A DNA stretch of 64,000 bases. It comes from Phycisphaerales bacterium (lineage in GTDB: Bacteria > Planctomycetota > Phycisphaerae > Phycisphaerales > UBA1924). Positions 30,612 through 40,121 of the stretch are shown piece after piece. The stretch lies in contig JASBRY010000009.1 in NCBI GenBank assembly GCA_030149165.1, positions 806,001-870,000 on the forward strand, in the 5' to 3' direction. Within the stretch, counting starts at the first letter, position 1. Each line of letters starts with the position of its first letter. Both the position numbers and the translations under genes were made by a program. The notes under the pieces were generated by a model. It saw only the letters and a list, made by a program, of their open reading frames with translations, was not told where the DNA came from and made no database searches.

Positions 30612-31577
30612 GTGAGTGATGCAATACACATGAAAGGCGTCCGCAAAACCTTCGGTCCGAAGGTCGCGGTCCAAGGAATCGACCTCGCGATCCCGCAAGG
30701 TTCGATGTACGGCTTCATCGGACCGAACGGCGCCGGGAAAACCACAACCATCCGGATGATCATGTCCATCCTTTTCCCCGACGCCGGAGAACTCAGCGTC
30801 CTGGGAAAGAAGTCCGCCGTCGAATCCAAAGACCGCATCGGGTACCTCCCGGAAGAACGCGGCGTCTACCGAAAGATGAAGGTCCGAACCTTCCTCGAGC
30901 ACATGGGCAAACTCAAAGGCATGTCCAGCGAATCCCAGCTCAAGAAATCCGTCAACGAGTGGCTCGAGCGCGTCGAGCTCGAAGAAGCCGCGAACAAAAA
31001 GTGTGAAGAGCTGTCGAAGGGGATGCAGCAGAAAATCCAGTTCATCTCCTGCGTGCTCCACAAACCAGACCTGCTGATTCTCGACGAACCCTTCTCAGGT
31101 CTCGATCCCGTCAACATGCGTCTGCTCCGCGACCTCATCAAAGAACAGAACGATTCGGGAGTCACAGTGATCTTCTCAACCCATGTCATGCAGCAAGCCG
31201 AGTCCATCTGCGACCACATCGTCATGATCCATCAGGGAGAGAAGGTCCTCGACGACACCATCCAAGCGATCCGCGAATCCCACGATCCGCGTTCAGTGCT
31301 CTACACACCAGCGAACGGCTCATTCAACCACGACGCACTCACTTCGATCGCTGGAGTCCGCAGCATCACCAGCTCCGAGCGTGGTCACGAAGCGCTGCTC
31401 GATGACGACGCGGACCAGATGGGTGTACTCCGCTCCATCGTCGCGGGATACGACATCGTCGGCGCCGAGCTTCGCAGACCCACTCTCGAAGATGTCTTCA
31501 TCGAGATCGTCCGAGGAGACTCCGAACAAGACGCCGAGACCATCCGCCGTTCACTCACCGAGGAGGTGGCATCATGA
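30612..31577 (+). CDS. ABC transporter ATP-binding protein (NatA-type)
   Basis: 321 residues. Walker A GPNGAGKTT, Q-loop region GYLPEERGVY, signature LSKGMQQK, Walker B LLILDEPFSGLDP and H-loop STHVMQQ are all intact. C-terminal residues 220-321 form the extension typical of the DUF4162/NatA type. GTG start; the stop overlaps the ATG of the permease (ATGA). With the next gene it forms a two-component exporter; substrate unknown (sodium ion, drug or peptide in relatives). Confidence 0.88.
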   Translation: MSDAIHMKGVRKTFGPKVAVQGIDLAIPQGSMYGFIGPNGAGKTTTIRMIMSILFPDAGELSVLGKKSAVESKDRIGYLPEERGVYRKMKVRTFLEHMGKLKGMSSESQLKKSVNEWLERVELEEAANKKCEELSKGMQQKIQFISCVLHKPDLLILDEPFSGLDPVNMRLLRDLIKEQNDSGVTVIFSTHVMQQAESICDHIVMIHQGEKVLDDTIQAIRESHDPRSVLYTPANGSFNHDALTSIAGVRSITSSERGHEALLDDDADQMGVLRSIVAGYDIVGAELRRPTLEDVFIEIVRGDSEQDAETIRRSLTEEVAS

Positions 31578-32989
31578 ACAAGATCCTCCATGTCGCCTAC
31601 CGAGAGTTTGCATCGACCGCGCTGACCAAGGGATTCATCTTCGGCGCATTGGTTCTTCCTGCAATCTTCGCCGTACTGATGCCGCTGATCGGTTTCCTCT
31701 TTGACAATGCCAAAGCACCAGCCGATGTCGGACGCGTCGCGATCATCGACCGCTCGCAGATGCTCGCCCCGATGCTCGACGAACGCCTCCAGCCCGAAGC
31801 GCTCGCCGCCGCAAGACGCGGATCAACACAGCAGCTCACCGAGCAGATGAAGGACGCACAGAACGCCGTCCAGAATCCCGATCAAGAGGGAGAAGACGCT
31901 ACACAGCAGCTCGACACCATCGCTGGTGCTGTGGACACACTCCTCGGAGAAACTCCGCAGTTCTCGATCGACATCCTCGATACAGATGCCAATCTGGAAG
32001 AAGCCCAGCAGCGCCTGCGTCAAGAATCCGATGACGAAACACAACGCACGCTCGTTGTGCTCGAGATCGACAACAACGCCGTCGTCCGAAACGAGGGCGA
32101 ACTCGATTACGGAAGCTACACCCTCTTTGCTCGTCCCAAGACTGACCCCAGAACCACAGGCACCATCGAACGCACTGTCGAGCGTGCAATCAAGGACCTC
32201 CGCTACGACCTCGCCGGGATGGATAAAGAAGAACTCCGCCGAATAACCCGCGTCGAGCGCCGCCAAGTGCAAGAGGTCACCGAGAAAGGCACCCGCTCAT
32301 CCAAACAAGCTATGCAGTTCATTCTCCCTGGCGCCGTCCTCGTCCTCCTTTTCATGGGAGTTATGACCGGAGGTCAGTACCTACTCACCACCACTGTCGA
32401 AGAAAAATCCAGCCGAGTCGTCGAGGTCCTCCTCAGCGCCGTCAGCCCCATGGAACTCATGTTCGGAAAGATCGTCGGACAGATGATCGTCGGACTCTCC
32501 CTCACCCTCATCTACACCTCCCTCGGACTCGTCGCTCTGTTCGCCTTCGCCCTCACCGACTTCCTCGAATGGCTCGACCTGTTCTACATGGTCATCTTCT
32601 TCCTCATCGCCTATGTCATGATCGCCTCGTTCATGGCCGCGATCGGATCCGCCGTCAACGAGATGCGCGAAGCCCAATCCCTCATGGCGCCAGTCATGAT
32701 GGGACTCATCTTCGCGTTCTACCTCTCCTTCCCCGCGCTCCTCAGCCCCTCCGCACCGTGGGCCGTCGCGCTGAGCATGATCCCACCGTTCTCACCATTC
32801 ACCATGCTCGTCCGCATCGCCTCAACCGAACCACCCCCAACCTGGCAGATCTGGCTCTCGATCCTGATCGGAATCATCGCCGCGTACGCCAGCGTCTGGT
32901 TCGCCGCCAAAGTCTTCCGAGTCGGACTCCTCATGTACGGCAAGCCACCAAACTTCCGCACACTTATCAAATGGATCCGAATGGCTTAA
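31574..32989 (+). CDS. ABC-2 type permease (NatB-like)
   Basis: 471 residues. The N-terminal helix (ALVLPAIFAVLMPLIGFLF) is followed by a large extracytoplasmic domain of about 220 residues, then at least five more helices, including FILPGAVLVLLFMGVMTGGQYLLTTTVEEKS. The EEKSSRVVEVLLSAVSPMELMFGKIVGQ loop is the usual ATPase-contact region of ABC-2 exporters. Translationally coupled to the ATPase gene by a four-base overlap. Confidence 0.87.
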   Translation: MNKILHVAYREFASTALTKGFIFGALVLPAIFAVLMPLIGFLFDNAKAPADVGRVAIIDRSQMLAPMLDERLQPEALAAARRGSTQQLTEQMKDAQNAVQNPDQEGEDATQQLDTIAGAVDTLLGETPQFSIDILDTDANLEEAQQRLRQESDDETQRTLVVLEIDNNAVVRNEGELDYGSYTLFARPKTDPRTTGTIERTVERAIKDLRYDLAGMDKEELRRITRVERRQVQEVTEKGTRSSKQAMQFILPGAVLVLLFMGVMTGGQYLLTTTVEEKSSRVVEVLLSAVSPMELMFGKIVGQMIVGLSLTLIYTSLGLVALFAFALTDFLEWLDLFYMVIFFLIAYVMIASFMAAIGSAVNEMREAQSLMAPVMMGLIFAFYLSFPALLSPSAPWAVALSMIPPFSPFTMLVRIASTEPPPTWQIWLSILIGIIAAYASVWFAAKVFRVGLLMYGKPPNFRTLIKWIRMA

Positions 32990-33026
32990 ACATCCCTATG
33001 CAAACACTCCCTAAAGGAGATATCCA

Positions 33027-33638
33027 ATGACCACAACCGCCGCCGACCTCGAGCAACTTGGCAAAGAACTCATGGAAGCCAAAGCCAAGTACTACGACGC
33101 GATCAAGAACCTCCCCGACGAACCCGTAGAAGACTGGGAACTCAAAAACACCGACGGCTCCACAGTCAAACTCTCCGAACTCTTCGGAGATAAATCCGAA
33201 CTCCTCGTCGTCCACAACATGGGCAAGCACTGCAACTACTGCTCCCTCTGGGCCGACGGCTTCATCGGATACGCCAACCACATCCAAGAACGCTGCGCCT
33301 TCGCACTCTGCTCCGACGATGAACCCCAGACCGTCGCGTCCTTCGCCAAAGAACGCGGCTGGAACTACAAGTGCGTCTCCGGCAAAGACTCCGGATTCGC
33401 CGCCGCGATGGGATACCGCGCCGAAGACGGCATGGCATGGCCCGGAGTCTCCGCATTCCACAAAAAACCCGACGGCTCCATCGTCCGCACCGGACACTCC
33501 CCATTCGGTCCCGGAGACGACTTTTGTGCCGTGTGGCCACTCATGGACCTCATCAAAGGCGGTGTCGCAGATTGGCAACCAAGGCACGGCGCCCAATCCT
33601 CCTCCTGCTGCGGCGGTTCCTCCTGCTGCAATGGATAA
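33027..33638 (+). CDS. DUF899 thioredoxin-like protein with Cys-rich tail
   Basis: 203 residues of the DUF899 family, a thioredoxin-fold group of unknown activity. The CxxC equivalent is in VVHNMGKHCNYCSLWADGF, and the C-terminal part WPGVSAFHKKPDGSIVRTG matches the family. The end is a tail SSSCCGGSSCCNG, four cysteines in pairs, absent in ordinary DUF899 proteins and possibly metal-binding. AAAGGAGA precedes the ATG. It lies between the ABC exporter and prfA on the plus strand. Confidence 0.75.
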   Translation: MTTTAADLEQLGKELMEAKAKYYDAIKNLPDEPVEDWELKNTDGSTVKLSELFGDKSELLVVHNMGKHCNYCSLWADGFIGYANHIQERCAFALCSDDEPQTVASFAKERGWNYKCVSGKDSGFAAAMGYRAEDGMAWPGVSAFHKKPDGSIVRTGHSPFGPGDDFCAVWPLMDLIKGGVADWQPRHGAQSSSCCGGSSCCNG

Positions 33639-33665
33639 CACCGTCTCATTGCGTATCCTTTCCGA

Positions 33666-34751
33666 GTGACCAGCAACGAGCCGCTCATCGTCAAACTCAA
33701 CGAACTCTCGTCCCAGTACGAGGAGCTATCCACGCAGCTCGAATCCCCCGAAGTCCTCGCTGATCACAACCAGGTCCGCGCTCTGTCGATCAAGAAAGCC
33801 GCGCTCGCGCCTGTAGTAGAGGGTTTCCACCGATTCAAACAACTCGAAATGGAAATCGCCGAGCTCCGCGAAGCGATCGACGCCGAAGATCCAGAACTCG
33901 CCGAGATGGCGCGTCAAGAACTCCCAACCGTCGAAGCGAGCGCACTCAAACAACTCGAAGACATCAAGTCCACGCTCGTCACCACCGATGATCTCGCGAT
34001 CGGATCCGTCATCCTCGAGATCCGCGCCGGCACCGGAGGCGACGAAGCCGGACTCTGGGCGCGCGACCTGCTCGAGGTTTACACCCGCTATGCATCCTCG
34101 CGAGGTTGGAGCGTCGAAGAGATGTCGATGGACACCGATCCATCAGTGGGGGGGATCCGCCACGCCGTCCTCAACTTCAAAGGAGAAGGTGTTTGGCAAT
34201 GCCTCTCCTTCGAGTCCGGAGTCCACTCCGTCAAACGCGTTCCCGCGACAGAAACCCAAGGCCGCGTCCATACCTCGACCTGCACCGTCGCCGTGCTCCC
34301 AGAACCCGAAGAAGTCGAGGTCAACATCGACTGGTCCAACGATGTCGACGAACACATCACCACCGCGCAAGGACCAGGCGGACAGAATGTCAACAAGGTC
34401 GCAACCGCCGTTCAACTGCTCCACAAACCGACCGGCGTCGAAGTCCGAATGCAGGAATCCAAATCACAAGCACAAAACCGCGACAAAGCCCGCCGCCTCC
34501 TCATCGCCCGCGTCCACGAGATCGAACAAGCCAAAGCTCACGCCGAGCGTGATGAATCCAGACGCGCCCAGATCGGCACCGCGCAGCGTTCCGAAAAGAT
34601 CCGCGTCTACCGTTACCAGGACAACATCGTCGCTGATCAACGCTTGAGCGAGAAGTTCAACAAGTCATCGATCATCGACAACGCGGACCTCGGACCACTC
34701 TTCGATGCCCTCATCGAGCAGCAAACCGCCGAAAGACTCGCGGCTCTCTGA
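33666..34751 (+). CDS. prfA: Peptide chain release factor 1
   Basis: Recognises UAA and UAG and triggers peptide release. 361 residues. GTGGDEAGLWARDLLEVYTRYA in the central domain, the codon-recognition region PATETQGRVHTST (the PxT equivalent of RF1 being PATE), and the GGQ motif in GPGGQNVNKVATAVQ. C-terminal RRAQIGTAQRSEKIRVYRYQ matches RF1 rather than RF2. GTG start at 33666, 27 bases after the DUF899 stop. Two bases separate its end from the convergent pseudopilin. Confidence 0.94.
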   Translation: MTSNEPLIVKLNELSSQYEELSTQLESPEVLADHNQVRALSIKKAALAPVVEGFHRFKQLEMEIAELREAIDAEDPELAEMARQELPTVEASALKQLEDIKSTLVTTDDLAIGSVILEIRAGTGGDEAGLWARDLLEVYTRYASSRGWSVEEMSMDTDPSVGGIRHAVLNFKGEGVWQCLSFESGVHSVKRVPATETQGRVHTSTCTVAVLPEPEEVEVNIDWSNDVDEHITTAQGPGGQNVNKVATAVQLLHKPTGVEVRMQESKSQAQNRDKARRLLIARVHEIEQAKAHAERDESRRAQIGTAQRSEKIRVYRYQDNIVADQRLSEKFNKSSIIDNADLGPLFDALIEQQTAERLAAL

Positions 34752-34753
34752 CC

Positions 34754-35230
34754 TCAAGGCGCCAGCACAAAATAGTACCGATCCGCCGCGAGCTTGCGGA
34801 AGCTCCCCGATGCAAGATCGCCATTGTCGAAACGCTCATCGACCAGGATCATGACCGCATCTCCCGGATTCGATCCGCCGTTGAAATGCACCCCAACCGC
34901 CGCGGAAACGCCGGAATCGTTCAACTCCGTATCCCACACACCGCCCATCGGAGTGCCTTGCGTCCATTCATCCTCGTCAATGTAAGTCTCAAACCCCGCC
35001 GGGACGACTCCCGAACTCCCGTCGATCGGATAGCTGCCTTCTCGCGCCGCGTAGTACTCCGAAGCATCCACATAAGTCCGCAGACTCGAAATGAACGCGC
35101 TGATCTGCGCATCCCGCGCCGTCCCAGCGAACTGTGGCACAACAATCGCCGCCATGATCCCCAAGATCACGACGACCACAAGGATCTCAATCAGCGTAAA
35201 ACCAGTGCGTTTGGATGGAATAGATTGCAC
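34754..35230 (-). CDS. Type II secretion/type IV pilin-like pseudopilin
   Basis: 158 residues. The N terminus is a class III prepilin signal: GFTLIEILVVVVILGIMAAI with cleavage after Gly10 and Glu at mature position 5. The rest is a short globular domain with VPQFAGTARDAQIS..., as in GspG-like pseudopilins common in planctomycetes. Predicted to be processed by a prepilin peptidase not present here. It is downstream of putA on the same strand (70 bases) without a clear functional link. Confidence 0.85.
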   Translation of the reverse strand: MQSIPSKRTGFTLIEILVVVVILGIMAAIVVPQFAGTARDAQISAFISSLRTYVDASEYYAAREGSYPIDGSSGVVPAGFETYIDEDEWTQGTPMGGVWDTELNDSGVSAAVGVHFNGGSNPGDAVMILVDERFDNGDLASGSFRKLAADRYYFVLAP

Positions 35231-35300
35231 ACCCTGATATGCAATTCAGCCACCACACCGACCAGCACAAATCACAACTCTTCGGGTTATCGGTGCCGGA

Positions 35301-38300
35301 TCAAAGCTCAGGCGCGAATCCACGACGCATCGTGTTCTCACAGCACGCGCGCGGATCAACAAACTGCATCAGGTACTCCGGTCCACCCGCCTTGGACCCA
35401 ACACCCGACATCCCGAATCCACCGAAAGGCTGCCGTCCAACCAGCGCCCCCGTACACCCTCGATTGATGTACAGGTTCCCGACACGGAACTCACGCTTCG
35501 CGACCTCGATATGCGTCGGTTTACGAGTGAACACGCCACCCGTCAGTTTGTACGCGTGCCCATTCGCAAGACGCATCGCTTCGGTGTAGTCCTTCGCGTG
35601 CACGACCGCGAGCACCGGACCGAAGATCTCCTGCTGATAGATCGTGTTGTCCTCCGTCACGCCCGTGAAAATATGCGGCGGGATCAGGTTCTCAATACCA
35701 CTCTCCGGGAAATCCTTCGCGCCCACAAGCTCGTTGAGTCCCTCGTCACGCGCGGATTGGATGAACTTGTTGATGTTCCCCGCCGCCTCCGCATCGATCA
35801 CCGGAGACACATCGCTGTTCGGATTCGTTGCTTCACCGAGCACCAGCGTCTTGGTCGCTTCGCCTAATCGTTCGAGGAACAACTGCATCCGCTGACCGTT
35901 GGGACCCTCAGGATCGACGACGATACACCGCGAGCACGCCGAGCATTTCTGTCCCTGGAACCCGAACGCCGAGTATCGCACACCGATGACCGCTTCGTCC
36001 AGATCCGCCGATGCATCCACGATCACCGCGTTCTTGCCGCCCATCTCACAGACCACGCGTTTGACATGGTCCTGCTCCTCAGGGGTCACGCCCGCCGCCT
36101 CGATGATGTTCAGTCCCACCGCTTTGGATCCTGTAAACGCGATCAGGTTGATGCGTGGATCACGCACGAGCGCGGCGCCCGTTGTCTCGCCAGGTGCCGG
36201 ACAGAACTGCAGCACCCCATCCGGCGCATTGACCTGCGACAGCGCATTGCTCATCAGCTCGAACATCACTTTCGCGATGCCGGGAGTCTGCTCCGCAGGT
36301 TTGACGATGACCGTATTCCCCGTCACCAGCGCCGCCGCCGTCATCCCGCAGCAGATCGCCAGCGGGAAGTTCCAAGGCGAGATCACCACCGCGACCCCCT
36401 TCGCTTGGTACCAAAGCTCATCGAGCTCACCAATGAACCGCCCCAACCGATCCCGTGTAAACAGCTTCGGCGCCAGCCGCGCGTAGTACTCGCAGAAGTC
36501 GATCGCCTCGCACACATCAGCGTCCGCCTCACGCCAGGTCTTGTTCGATTCCTTGCACACGATCCCCGCGAGCTCATCACGCTGCGCCCGCATCATCCCC
36601 GCCGTCAGCGTCAGCACACGCGCCCGCTCATACGGATCAAAGTCGCGCCACTGCGGGAAGACGCTGTGCGCCTGCGCGATCATCGCATCCGCTTGCTCCG
36701 GAGTGTGATCGTTGCGTACTTCAGGGACATGCGCCTGCTCCACCGCCTGCGCAAACATCTGCCGCTGATACGCATCCGCAAAGTCCCGCATCGGTTCGGT
36801 GTAGAAAGGACGAGCATTCCCCACCTTCTCATCGACCGGCGTCAACTCATGCCGCTCCGGAGCGATCAGGTACAAGTCCTGCTTATCAATCCCCGCGCCA
36901 ACATTCGCCGGATCCATCAGCAGCGTCGAGGTATCCGCGTTATCAAGGAACCCCGCCTTGAGCCAGGACTCGTTACTCGTGTTCTCCAGCAATCGGCGCA
37001 CAAGGTACGCCATCCCCGGAATCATCTCCCCGACCGGCACATACTCGCGCACACGGATCCCCATCTCCGCCGCCGCATGCTTGAGCTGATCTGCCATCCC
37101 GTGCAGCATCTGCAACTCAATCGTCTCCACCCCAAGACCACGCTGCTCAAGTCCCGCAAGCGCCGCCGCGATCGAACGCACATTGTGCGATCCCAGCGCC
37201 AACTTCACGCCCCCCTCCCCAGGTTTCTTCGGCGTGTGATCAAGGAACACCTTCACCATGTCCTCAAAGCACTTGTCCGTCTGCCACTTCTCATTCCAGA
37301 CAGGGCATGGCCATCCCTCCTGCTCCGCATGAATCGTCTCGTAATCCCAGTACGCCCCCTTCACCAAACGTACCGTCACCACGCGCCCAGTCCGCTGCGC
37401 CCACTCGCAGATCCGTTTCGCATCATCCACACCCGACTTCAGGTACGCCTGCATCGCGAGCCCCGCCTCAAAGTCCATCGTGTCGCACGCATGCATGAAG
37501 GTATCGAGCGTCAGGTCCTTGAACTCATGATGCTCCATATCAAAGTTGATGAGCACCCCGTTCCGCTTCGCCGCCTCGAAGATCGGCGTAGCGCGAGTCA
37601 TAAAGTCCGCGATCGAGCTCTCCGGCGCGATCGGATTAAAGAGCGCACACAAACTCGATACTTTGATCGATACATTCACCCGAGGCACCACTCCCAGGTG
37701 GTCCTTCTCGAGCCGATCATTCGCTTCCCAGTCCTGCGCTGTCCCCACAAGATTCTCTACGAGGTCCAGGTACTTCCCTTGGTACATGTCCGCTTCCGCG
37801 TTGGAGACACACGCCTCACCAAGCAGATCCACGCTAAACGCGATGCCTTGCTTCCAGAGCTTCGTGAGCATCGGGAGCGCATCGGCCGCATCCGTTCCCG
37901 CGATGAAGTTGTGCGCCATCCCTGTGATCTGTCCAGAGATCGTCTTCGCCGCCAGCCCCTTCGCGACCCCGCCCGCCTTGATCGCCAGATCCATGCCAGG
38001 AGGCGCCTTCACGCCCGGCTGTGTCATGTAATCCACCAGATGATCGTGCACCATATCCGGAGTCGTGAGCGCCGGGAACGCATCGACAAAGCGGAACATC
38101 TGCACTTTGAAGTTGTGGTCTTTCATCGACCAGTCCATCAGTTTGTCCTGATAGAACTGCTTCGACAGGATCCCCGACTTGTGCGAACGCGCGATGTCGA
38201 GCATGTGCGTCCCGATCCGCAGGATCGCTTCCTCACGCTCAGGAGTTGAACTGGAAACAGATGAACCTGAACTGACAGGAGGACGCATGCTCGGCGCAGG

Positions 38301-38357
38301 AGCGGCTGGAATCGCCGCAGTGGGAGAAGACTTTGCTTTGCGACCAAACCACGCCAT
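35301..38357 (-). CDS. putA: Bifunctional proline dehydrogenase / P5C dehydrogenase
   Basis: Oxidises proline to glutamate in two steps with FAD and NAD. 1018 residues. N-terminal linker (1-45) is Ser/Pro/Ala-rich. The proline dehydrogenase barrel spans about 60-490 (VNVSIKVSSLCALFNPIAP, VRLVKGAYWD, REYVPVGEMIPGMAYLVRRLLENTSN). The aldehyde dehydrogenase domain spans about 540-1010: VISPWNFPLAI, FTGSKAVGLNI, VCEMGGKNAVIVD, and the catalytic cysteine in QGQKCSACSR. No DNA-binding ribbon-helix-helix is present, so it is not self-regulating. The ATG has GGAG at eight bases. Divergent from ribF. Confidence 0.94.
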   Translation of the reverse strand: MAWFGRKAKSSPTAAIPAAPAPSMRPPVSSGSSVSSSTPEREEAILRIGTHMLDIARSHKSGILSKQFYQDKLMDWSMKDHNFKVQMFRFVDAFPALTTPDMVHDHLVDYMTQPGVKAPPGMDLAIKAGGVAKGLAAKTISGQITGMAHNFIAGTDAADALPMLTKLWKQGIAFSVDLLGEACVSNAEADMYQGKYLDLVENLVGTAQDWEANDRLEKDHLGVVPRVNVSIKVSSLCALFNPIAPESSIADFMTRATPIFEAAKRNGVLINFDMEHHEFKDLTLDTFMHACDTMDFEAGLAMQAYLKSGVDDAKRICEWAQRTGRVVTVRLVKGAYWDYETIHAEQEGWPCPVWNEKWQTDKCFEDMVKVFLDHTPKKPGEGGVKLALGSHNVRSIAAALAGLEQRGLGVETIELQMLHGMADQLKHAAAEMGIRVREYVPVGEMIPGMAYLVRRLLENTSNESWLKAGFLDNADTSTLLMDPANVGAGIDKQDLYLIAPERHELTPVDEKVGNARPFYTEPMRDFADAYQRQMFAQAVEQAHVPEVRNDHTPEQADAMIAQAHSVFPQWRDFDPYERARVLTLTAGMMRAQRDELAGIVCKESNKTWREADADVCEAIDFCEYYARLAPKLFTRDRLGRFIGELDELWYQAKGVAVVISPWNFPLAICCGMTAAALVTGNTVIVKPAEQTPGIAKVMFELMSNALSQVNAPDGVLQFCPAPGETTGAALVRDPRINLIAFTGSKAVGLNIIEAAGVTPEEQDHVKRVVCEMGGKNAVIVDASADLDEAVIGVRYSAFGFQGQKCSACSRCIVVDPEGPNGQRMQLFLERLGEATKTLVLGEATNPNSDVSPVIDAEAAGNINKFIQSARDEGLNELVGAKDFPESGIENLIPPHIFTGVTEDNTIYQQEIFGPVLAVVHAKDYTEAMRLANGHAYKLTGGVFTRKPTHIEVAKREFRVGNLYINRGCTGALVGRQPFGGFGMSGVGSKAGGPEYLMQFVDPRACCENTMRRGFAPEL

Positions 38358-38480
38358 ATCCGTACTCCTTCATACTCAAATCAGGCACAGTGCTCCCCCG
38401 ACAAAAACAAATCCCGCCAGGGGTTCCCATTCTAGATCATCTTCCACCGCCCATCCCAATTAACCCTGATAGACTCCATC

Positions 38481-39425
38481 ATGCCCGATCCCACCAACAA
38501 CACAACCGCCCTAAGCATCGGGAACTACGACGCGGTCCACCTCGGACACCAGATGCTCATCCAGCGAGCAAGATCGCATGTCGGTCCAGCAGGCCGAGTC
38601 ATCATCCTCACCTTCCATCCCCACCCCATGGAAGTCCTCAACGCAGAGAAAGCACCAGACCCCATCGAGCCCTTCCAGATCCGTATGCAGCGTCTCCTCG
38701 ATGCCGGAGCCGATGAAGTCGTCGAGCTCAAGCCCACCCCCGAGCTGCTCGCCCAAGAACCCGAGCAGTTCCTCGACGAGATCATCGAGCAGTACGACCC
38801 AACCATCATCGTCGAGGGGCACGACTTCCACTTCGGGAAGCGCCGCGCCGGAACCCCAGAACTCCTCACCAAACTCTGCGAAGACCGAGGCATCCAAACC
38901 GACATCCTCGGCCCAGTCCAGATCACACTCACCGATCAATCCATCGTCACCGCCTCCTCCTCACTCACGCGTTGGCTCATCACGCAAGGCCGAGTCCGCG
39001 ACGCCGCCTATACCCTCGGGAGATCGCACGAACTGACTGGCACCGTCGTCCAGGGACAACAACTCGGACGCACGATCAACATCCCCACAATCAACCTGGA
39101 AACCGATTCGCTCCTCCCCGCTGATGGGGTCTATGCAGGTCACGCACGCTTCACGCACAACAACCAAGAACACCGAGTCCTCGCCGCGATCAATGTCGGA
39201 TCCCGACCAACCGTGCAAGGCCTCACCCGCCGCGCCGAAGCACACCTCATCAACAACGACGCTTCACAGTGGACCCCACCACAAGACCTCCCCGAATACG
39301 ACTGGTCATGCACGCTCGAACTCACCGGCTGGGTCCGCGATCAAGTCAAGTTCGGATCACTCGACACCCTCAAAAAACAAATCCGGCGAGATTGCAGCCG
39401 GATCTGTGAAACACTCAGTTGTTAA
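38481..39425 (+). CDS. ribF: Bifunctional riboflavin kinase / FMN adenylyltransferase
   Basis: Makes FMN and FAD. 314 residues. The FAD synthetase domain begins with SIGNYDAVHLGHQMLI (nucleotidyltransferase HxGH) and TFHPHPMEVL, and the riboflavin kinase domain (about 185-310) has LGRTINIPTINLE (the GRTxGxPTAN equivalent, here GRTINIPTIN) and YAGHARF. The kinase motif departs from the consensus at the second glycine (N). Convergent with flgH with six bases between the stops. Confidence 0.9.
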   Translation: MPDPTNNTTALSIGNYDAVHLGHQMLIQRARSHVGPAGRVIILTFHPHPMEVLNAEKAPDPIEPFQIRMQRLLDAGADEVVELKPTPELLAQEPEQFLDEIIEQYDPTIIVEGHDFHFGKRRAGTPELLTKLCEDRGIQTDILGPVQITLTDQSIVTASSSLTRWLITQGRVRDAAYTLGRSHELTGTVVQGQQLGRTINIPTINLETDSLLPADGVYAGHARFTHNNQEHRVLAAINVGSRPTVQGLTRRAEAHLINNDASQWTPPQDLPEYDWSCTLELTGWVRDQVKFGSLDTLKKQIRRDCSRICETLSC

Positions 39426-39431
39426 ACCGCT

Positions 39432-40121
39432 TCAGAACGCGAACAGCATATCAAAGAACTCAGTCAGGATGCCTTTCTCAGACGCCTTCTTAACCTCACC
39501 CTCATTCTCCACAGCGAGCGACAGGTTCGCGAGTTGACTGGACAAAATCGTATTCTGCGCCGTGATGTCCTCGCTCCGAGCCAATCCCGCGATCACCAGC
39601 GTCTGGATCTCCTCATCCTTCGCGATCCGCTTGTACGCCTCGAGCACAAGCGAGCCGTTTGGTTTGACCTCGAGAACAGTCGCTGTGATGCGAGCACTGA
39701 ACTTGTCCGATCGCTCATAGTCACCTTCACCTGTGAACTCTCGCGATGCCTCCGCATCAAACAGTGTCCGGTTTTCAAGTCTCGGATTGGTGTTGACCTG
39801 CAGCTCAAGCAGCTTGAGCAGATCGATCATCGCGTTCAGTTCAACCTCGCTCTTGCTCTCCTTCTCAGTCTCGAGTTTTTGCGAGCTCGTCTGCGAGGAC
39901 ACCTCGTCAATGATGATCGTGATGATGTCGTGCTTCTGGAATGTGCGCACCTCTGGTTCAGGGATGTAGGTCAGCGACACATCCTCCAGCAGCATCACCG
40001 GCGCGTTGCTCGCTTCCGGACCAGCGTTGAACTCCTCGTCCGCTGTGAGATACAAGCTCTGTCCGCTCGCAAGCTGAGCCGCGAGTGACAACACACCGAT
40101 CATGGAAGTAATACGCATCAT
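39432..40121 (-). CDS. flgH: Flagellar L-ring protein FlgH, without lipobox
   Basis: 229 residues. The family core is clear: HDIITIIIDEVSSQTSSQKLETE, FTGEGDYERSDKFSARITATV, EVKPNGSLVLEAYKRI, and GLARSEDITAQNTILSSQLANL. FlgH forms the outer-membrane ring of the flagellar basal body. The signal peptide (MMRITSMIGVLSLAAQLASG) lacks a cysteine, so the protein is not a lipoprotein as in enterobacteria. The last gene of the flgF-flgG-flgA-flgH operon; it overlaps flgA by four bases. flgI does not follow. Confidence 0.9.
   Translation of the reverse strand: MMRITSMIGVLSLAAQLASGQSLYLTADEEFNAGPEASNAPVMLLEDVSLTYIPEPEVRTFQKHDIITIIIDEVSSQTSSQKLETEKESKSEVELNAMIDLLKLLELQVNTNPRLENRTLFDAEASREFTGEGDYERSDKFSARITATVLEVKPNGSLVLEAYKRIAKDEEIQTLVIAGLARSEDITAQNTILSSQLANLSLAVENEGEVKKASEKGILTEFFDMLFAF

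Noticed and set aside
36066-38249. 727-codon plus-strand open frame
   Set aside because: It is antisense to putA, Arg/His-rich, and has no domain; putA has full enzyme motifs.
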